The notes beneath the pieces are model-generated. The model was not told where the DNA came from. It was given only the letters and a program-made list of their open reading frames with translations, and did not search any database. From positions 62,001-126,000 of the forward strand of contig NZ_BOPF01000010.1 in NCBI RefSeq assembly GCF_016863615.1: a stretch of 64,000 bases of DNA. The letters are read 5' to 3'. Source of the stretch: Virgisporangium aliadipatigenens (GTDB taxonomy: Bacteria; Actinomycetota; Actinomycetes; Mycobacteriales; Micromonosporaceae). The first letter of the stretch is position 1; every line of letters begins with the position of its first letter. A program made the translations under genes and the position numbers. Shown piece by piece: positions 60,293 to 64,000 of this stretch.

Positions 60293-61555
60293 CTAGTGAC
60301 GGGCGGCGGCCAGTTCCGGGGCGGCCGCTTGCCGGCGGCGCGGCAGGGTCACGCTGATCGTGGTGCCGCCGCCGGGCGTCTCGTCGATCGATAGTTCGGC
60401 GTGGTGCGCGGTCACGATCCGGCGCACGGTGGACAACCCGATGCCGGAGCCCTCGATGTCCGGCCGCAGCCGGGTGAACATCTCCAGCACCCGGCCGCGA
60501 TCCTCGGGCGCGATGCCGATGCCGTTGTCGGCGACGCGCAGGATCCAGGACTCGTCCGTCACGTCGGCCGTGATGTCGATGCGGCACGCCCGGCCGGGTT
60601 CGCGGAACTTGAGCGCGTTGCTGACGACGTTCTGCAGAAGGATCCGCAACTGGGTGGGGTCCCCGAGGACGGTCGGCAGCTTGCCCACGGTGACGCTGGC
60701 CCCGGCCGAACGGATCGCCGCCTCGACGTCGTCGATCACGTGGTCGGCGACCTCCTCCAGGGGCACGGTCGTGAGGTACGGCGCGGCACCGGCGGAGGCG
60801 TGCGACAGGACGTCGTCGATGGTGCGCCACATCCGGGTGGCCGAGGAGAGGGCCCGGTCGGCGCACATGCGCGCGGCCGGATCGGCCTGGACGGACGGCA
60901 TGTCGGCGAGCGTGGCGACGAAGCCGAGCACGCCCGTGAGCGGGTTCTTCAGGTCGTGGCTCACCTGGCCCGCGAACTCCTGGAGGGCGGCGTTGGAACG
61001 GGCCAGTTCCTCACCGGTGGCGCGCACCTCGGCGAGGGCCTCGCGGACCAGTTCGGTGTGGCGGCGCAGCTCCAGGACGTCGACCACCATCCGGGAGAGC
61101 TTCTCGAGGGCTTCCTCCTGCTCGGGCGTGAGTTCGCGCACCCGGTCGTCGAAGACGCACAGCGTGCCGAGGACGTGCCCGCCCGGCTCGCGCAGCTGGT
61201 TGGAGGCGTAGAAACGGACGTCGGCGATCTTGCCGTTCACCCAGGGGTTGTCCTTGAAGCGCACGTCGTTGCTGGCGTCGGCGAGCACGACCGGCTCGGG
61301 TTCGACGATGGTGATCGCGCACATCGAGTCCGAACGCGGCGTGATCAGCCCCTTGAAGCCGACCGCCGCGATCTGGTTCTGGGTCTCCTCGTCGATCATG
61401 TTGATCACCGCCGTGGGGACGCCCGCCAGGTATGCGGCCAGTTCCACGATCGAGTGGAGATCGGGCAGCGGCGTGCCGGTGAGCACGTCGTAGCGGTGCA
61501 GGGCGGTCAGCCGTTCGGCCTCGTCCGGCGGGATCGGGAACCCAGGGGCAGCCAC
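60293..61555 (-). CDS. GAF-domain histidine kinase
   Basis: 420 residues, soluble. GAF domain (~residues 25-165; AVINMIDEETQNQIAAVGFKG, DSMCAITIVEPEPVVLADA, VLGTLCVFDD), a coiled-coil linker, HisKA with H200 (GQVSHDLKNPLTGVLG) and HATPase_c with N box (LLQNVVSNALKF), G1 DNGIG and G2 GSGIGLSTVRRI. Senses an unknown ligand in the cytoplasm and phosphorylates a response regulator not found in this window, so it is an orphan. GTG start. Confidence 0.93.
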   Translation of the reverse strand: MAAPGFPIPPDEAERLTALHRYDVLTGTPLPDLHSIVELAAYLAGVPTAVINMIDEETQNQIAAVGFKGLITPRSDSMCAITIVEPEPVVLADASNDVRFKDNPWVNGKIADVRFYASNQLREPGGHVLGTLCVFDDRVRELTPEQEEALEKLSRMVVDVLELRRHTELVREALAEVRATGEELARSNAALQEFAGQVSHDLKNPLTGVLGFVATLADMPSVQADPAARMCADRALSSATRMWRTIDDVLSHASAGAAPYLTTVPLEEVADHVIDDVEAAIRSAGASVTVGKLPTVLGDPTQLRILLQNVVSNALKFREPGRACRIDITADVTDESWILRVADNGIGIAPEDRGRVLEMFTRLRPDIEGSGIGLSTVRRIVTAHHAELSIDETPGGGTTISVTLPRRRQAAAPELAAARH

Positions 61556-61666
61556 GAAACCACGATATGAGGATTATTTCCGCATCGCTGTCGAATGTCT
61601 GAGTTACCCCCGGCGCGGTTCGGCGTTGATTCACCGACCGCTCGAACGTGACGAGGGAGCACCACC

Positions 61667-62284
61667 ATGACCGACCAGATCAGCCTCACCGCCGCAGAAC
61701 TGGCATTCCTGCTGTCGGTGGGGGACACCGTCGGGGACTCCCCGGCGGCCGGGCTGTTCGGCTTCACGCCCGACGACCGCACCGACATGATGCTCGGCGC
61801 CGGCCTCGGCTCGCTGCTCCTGCGCCACCTCGCGGTGCCCGCCGACGACCAGCAGATCCAGCTCGGGCCCGTCGTGGCCGCCATCGCCCAGGGCATCGGC
61901 CGGCCCGACGTGTGCGTCCAGGTCGGCATGTCCGCCGAGGGCGGCACCGACGGGGTCGTGCTCTTCGAGGCCGGGCAGGTCCGCTTCGTGGTCGCCCGCC
62001 GGGCGTACCGCTGCTTCGACATCGCGGCCCTCGACGCCACGACCGACCGCCACGAGGCCCTGGTCGAGCTGGCCCGGGAGTTCGTCGAGCGGCACGGCGG
62101 CGGCTCGGCGGCGTTCAGCACGGTGCGGCGGGACCGGTGGGAGGACCACGGGACGGTCACACTCTCCAAGGAGGGGCAGTGGGCGTTCGCGCCCGCCGGT
62201 GACCCGCTCGCCGCCGTCTACGGGCCGACCGCCGAGGACGCGTTTGCTCGCCTCACCACGTCGCTCACGGCCGTCCCCGCCTAA
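61667..62284 (+). CDS. Unknown 205-residue protein
   Basis: 205 residues, cytoplasmic, acidic; starts MTDQISLTAAELAFLLSVGD with AGGGAG before the ATG. The N-terminal half is helical and hydrophobic-rich; the C-terminal half (VRFVVARRAYRCFDIAALD, STVRRDRWEDHGTVTLSKEGQWAFAP) alternates in a beta-like manner. A resemblance in style to ESX-associated EspG-type proteins is weak and I do not claim it. Divergent from the histidine kinase; followed by low-GC palindromes. Confidence 0.65.
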   Translation: MTDQISLTAAELAFLLSVGDTVGDSPAAGLFGFTPDDRTDMMLGAGLGSLLLRHLAVPADDQQIQLGPVVAAIAQGIGRPDVCVQVGMSAEGGTDGVVLFEAGQVRFVVARRAYRCFDIAALDATTDRHEALVELAREFVERHGGGSAAFSTVRRDRWEDHGTVTLSKEGQWAFAPAGDPLAAVYGPTAEDAFARLTTSLTAVPA

Positions 62285-62316
62285 ATGCTTCAGAGCATTT
62301 AAGTGCTTTAGCGCTT
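62283..62316. repeat. Tandem low-GC palindromes after the unknown gene
   Basis: Directly at the stop: AAATGCT-TCAG-AGCATTT (perfect 7-bp stem) followed by AAGTGCT-TT-AGCGCTT (one mismatch). The two palindromes are related, with an 18-nt period, so this may be a double terminator or a two-site operator for the small membrane gene beginning at 62467. Confidence 0.55.
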
Positions 62317-62466
62317 CATTGCGACGGTCCGTCGGGGGCGCGACCGTTGCTCCCGCCGAGCCGCTCCGGGGCCGATCCGCTGCGCGGGATCGCCCGCTCC
62401 GCTTGCCGGGTCCGCGTGCCGTCGCCTGGCGGTCTCCGTCTTGCCCGGCTGGGGCACACTGCCGCC

Positions 62467-62658
62467 GTGGCTTTGCTGAGTGGGTCCCGGCGGGCGGCGT
62501 TGCCGGCGCTGGTGGTGGTGGTCGCGGGCGTGGTGCTGGCCCTCACGAGCTTCGTGCTCGGGGTCTACGCGCCGGCGCTGGTGGGCGTCGCGGCGGTGGT
62601 GCTCGGGGGACGCGTGGCCCTTCGGCGGCTGCGGCCCGGGGCGCCCGTCCCCCGGTGA
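62467..62658 (+). CDS. Small two-helix membrane protein
   Basis: 63 residues from the GTG at 62467: two hydrophobic helices (ALPALVVVVAGVVLALTSFVLG and YAPALVGVAAVVLGG) and a basic end (RVALRRLRPG). Unknown role. The next gene starts some 30 nt later on the same strand, so both may form a short operon. The start is inferred; longer in-frame starts lack support. Confidence 0.5.
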   Translation: MALLSGSRRAALPALVVVVAGVVLALTSFVLGVYAPALVGVAAVVLGGRVALRRLRPGAPVPR

Positions 62659-62689
62659 CGGTCTGCGGCGCGACGCCAGGATCGCGATC

Positions 62690-63205
62690 GTGTTCGGCCT
62701 CGTGCTGGCGGTGGTCCTGCTGACCGGGTTCGTCGACCGGCCGTGGCACCGCTGGTGGTGGCCGGGTGTCAGCGCCGCGTCGGCCGCGCCCGACCCGTGC
62801 GCCGCACCGGTCGAGGCGCTCGGCGCGCTGGCCCCCGGCCCCGGGCCGGGTGTGCGCGAACGGACCCGCTCGTTCGTGCTCGACTCGCGGCACTGCACCT
62901 GGGCGCAGGGCGACCGGACCCACATCCAACTGCACTACAGCGCCTTCTTCCGCGACCCCGCCCACGCGTCGGGCTACATCGCCCGGTTCTCGAGCGGCCG
63001 GGAGAAGCCGATTCCCGACGTCGGGCTGGGCGCGGAGGCGCGGGGACAGTTCCAGCCGGACGGCGCCGTGCTGCGGGCGCGCCGCGGCAACGTCTACGTC
63101 GAGGTGCGCTACAAGTGGCAGGGCGATCCGCTGCCGCCCGAGGTGGTGCGCGAGCGGGTGCTGGCCTTCGCCGTGCTCGCGTACCGCGCGGTGGATCTGC
63201 GCTGA
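62690..63205 (+). CDS. Secreted or membrane-anchored protein of unknown function
   Basis: 171 residues from GTG at 62690: a signal/anchor helix (VFGLVLAVVLLTGFV), then an outside domain with two Cys (DPCAAPVEALG and DSRHCTWAQGD) likely bridged. Style is that of actinobacterial DUF3558-like secreted proteins, without a lipobox. No function assigned. Ends before a strong terminator. Confidence 0.6.
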   Translation: MFGLVLAVVLLTGFVDRPWHRWWWPGVSAASAAPDPCAAPVEALGALAPGPGPGVRERTRSFVLDSRHCTWAQGDRTHIQLHYSAFFRDPAHASGYIARFSSGREKPIPDVGLGAEARGQFQPDGAVLRARRGNVYVEVRYKWQGDPLPPEVVRERVLAFAVLAYRAVDLR

Positions 63206-63226
63206 TCCGCCGGCCCGGACAGCAAA

Positions 63227-63259
63227 CCGCCCCGCGACCGGTGTGCGGTCACGGGGCGG
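63227..63259 (+). terminator. Strong intrinsic-type terminator
   Basis: CCGCCCCGCGACCG pairs with CGGTCACGGGGCGG (one internal mismatch) around a GTGTG loop, 21 nt past the stop of the preceding gene. Confidence 0.75.
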
Positions 63260-63467
63260 GCCACGACTTGGCCGGCGTGGCGGTCGCCTCTCGGCGAATG
63301 GCGCGACGTGGCTCCAGCCGAACGGTATTCCACGAAGGCTTATTTAGTTGAGGCCCGGGGACACTGTCCCACGCCGGCTTGTGGTCCAACGTACCCGTAG
63401 CCGAGCGGCTTCCCGGAGTGATGGTGACCCTTACCACCGAACGACAACCGGATGTCATCCCGTCGGA
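63260..63467. other. Intergenic stretch between convergent genes, nothing recognised
   Basis: About 208 nt with no credible ORF. Contains a short AT-rich patch (around 63340, TTATTTAGTTGAGG). I see no tRNA, riboswitch or repeat shared with the rest of the window. Confidence 0.6.
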
Positions 63468-64000
63468 TCAACGGGCGACTGCCGGTTCGAGCAGGTTGCC
63501 GTCCGGAACGACGATGGTCGGCCGCCCCTGTTCGAGGTAGCGGGCGGTCTGGGCCGCCGCGAAACCGGCCGCCTCGCCGGTCGCCCGCAGGTACACGTCG
63601 ACCGTGCGCTCGGCGATGGAGAGCCAGCCGTAGCGTTCGGAGACCATCGCCTTGGCCCGGCGCGCCACCCGCCGCGCGAACGGCTCGTCGCCGAGCAGCG
63701 CGTCGACGGAACCGGCCAGCGCCTCCGGGTTCTTCGCCGGGAACGTGACCCCGGTGACCCCCGGCTCCACGATCTCCGCCAGCCCACCGGTGCGCGCCAC
63801 CGCCAGGGGCGCACCCGCCGAGGCCCCTTCGAGCGCCACCATCCCGAACGGCTCGTAGATGCTCGGCACCACCAGCGCGTCGGTCGCCGCCATCAGCGCC
63901 GGCAACTGCCCCGCACCGAGGAAGCCGGAGAAGCGCACCACGTCGCCGATGCCGTGCTCGTCGATGGTGCGCTGGAGTTCACCCCTGTAGGGACCGTCGC
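63468..64000 (-). CDS. GT4-family glycosyltransferase, C-terminal part (5' end outside window)
   Basis: The frame runs open to the end of the window; its first readable residues DGPYRGELQRT are the usual GDGP-like segment of GT-B enzymes, so the start lies beyond 64000. Motifs: VVPSIYEPFGMVALEGASAGAPLAVARTGGLAEIVEPGVTG contains E-x7-E, typical for GT4 (glycogen-synthase-like) enzymes. The C-terminal tail extends past the fold with AAQTARYLEQGRP. Sugar specificity unknown. ORF ends at a TGA (63468-63470). Confidence 0.85.
   Translation of the reverse strand, partial: DGPYRGELQRTIDEHGIGDVVRFSGFLGAGQLPALMAATDALVVPSIYEPFGMVALEGASAGAPLAVARTGGLAEIVEPGVTGVTFPAKNPEALAGSVDALLGDEPFARRVARRAKAMVSERYGWLSIAERTVDVYLRATGEAAGFAAAQTARYLEQGRPTIVVPDGNLLEPAVAR

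Noticed and set aside
62655-62723. Short frame starting at the GTG that overlaps the 63-residue gene stop
   Set aside because: Ends after a few codons in another frame; the secreted protein in the adjacent frame has better signal-peptide and Cys features.
1-64000. rRNA, tRNA, prophage, secondary-metabolite cluster
   Set aside because: I looked on both strands and saw no clover-leaf sequence, rRNA-like stretch, phage structural gene, or PKS/NRPS domain; a tRNA/rRNA covariance search would settle it.

Overview
The window is one contiguous piece of a very GC-rich actinobacterial chromosome: strong G/C third-position bias, many GTG/TTG starts, and ATGA/GTGA stop-start overlaps inside operons. 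Actinobacterial marks include an F420-type LLM oxidoreductase in a pyrimidine-catabolism operon, an SCO4848-family membrane protein, DUF6351, DUF3558 and DUF664/DinB proteins, and a mycobacterial-type CopD-CtaG fusion. Three copies of a palindrome with GATCTTGCAGTTGTGG arms recall Micromonosporaceae genomes; that family call rests on memory and is tentative. I saw no rRNA, tRNA, CRISPR array, transposase or prophage.

Layout. 1-7486 (+): a tightly coupled surface-glycan locus (two GT4 glycosyltransferases, GT-C-like membrane protein, nucleotidyltransferase-like protein, AlkP-superfamily enzyme, flippase, membrane protein). 7490-17927: mixed single genes (zinc-finger protein, GlsB-like stress protein, S8 protease with fascin-like repeats, PHP hydrolase, CopD-CtaG, GntR and MarR regulators, PEBP, hemerythrin, DHFR-like protein, a truncated DinB gene, BrkB). 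17957-24590 (-): a self-contained mannitol-type PTS operon (DeoR, 1-phosphofructokinase, EIIC, EIIB, EIIA, zinc dehydrogenase, HPr, Enzyme I). 24744-29955: an NTPase with a C-terminal HTH, an SCO4848 protein, and an unfamiliar three-gene membrane/NTPase module.

29968-39707: MocR regulator divergent from a reductive pyrimidine/hydantoin operon (beta-ureidopropionase, dihydropyrimidinase, methylmalonate-semialdehyde dehydrogenase, LLM oxidoreductase, four-gene NMT1-type ABC transporter). 39796-47604: DUF6351 protein, TauE/SafE exporter, class III aminotransferase (candidate beta-alanine transaminase) and a 1098-residue HEAT-repeat-like protein. 47738-51917: ROK kinase divergent from a four-gene operon predicted to take 8-oxoguanine through urate, hydroxyisourate and OHCU to allantoin. 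51927-63205: lipoprotein, double GNAT, diguanylate cyclase, SH3b protein, two tiny peptides behind a possible mRNA switch, LacI regulator, membrane protein, BioA, GAF-histidine kinase and small unknowns. The window closes inside another GT4 gene on the minus strand.

The main ideas to take away: (i) two nucleobase-degradation operons lie within about 20 kb; (ii) the PTS operon lacks a classical mannitol-1-phosphate dehydrogenase and carries a 1-phosphofructokinase and a zinc dehydrogenase instead; (iii) 27474-29955 and 55734-56056 are the least explained coding regions; (iv) the word GTCCACA/TGTGGAC recurs inside genes through otherwise rare codons, suggesting selection on the DNA itself.
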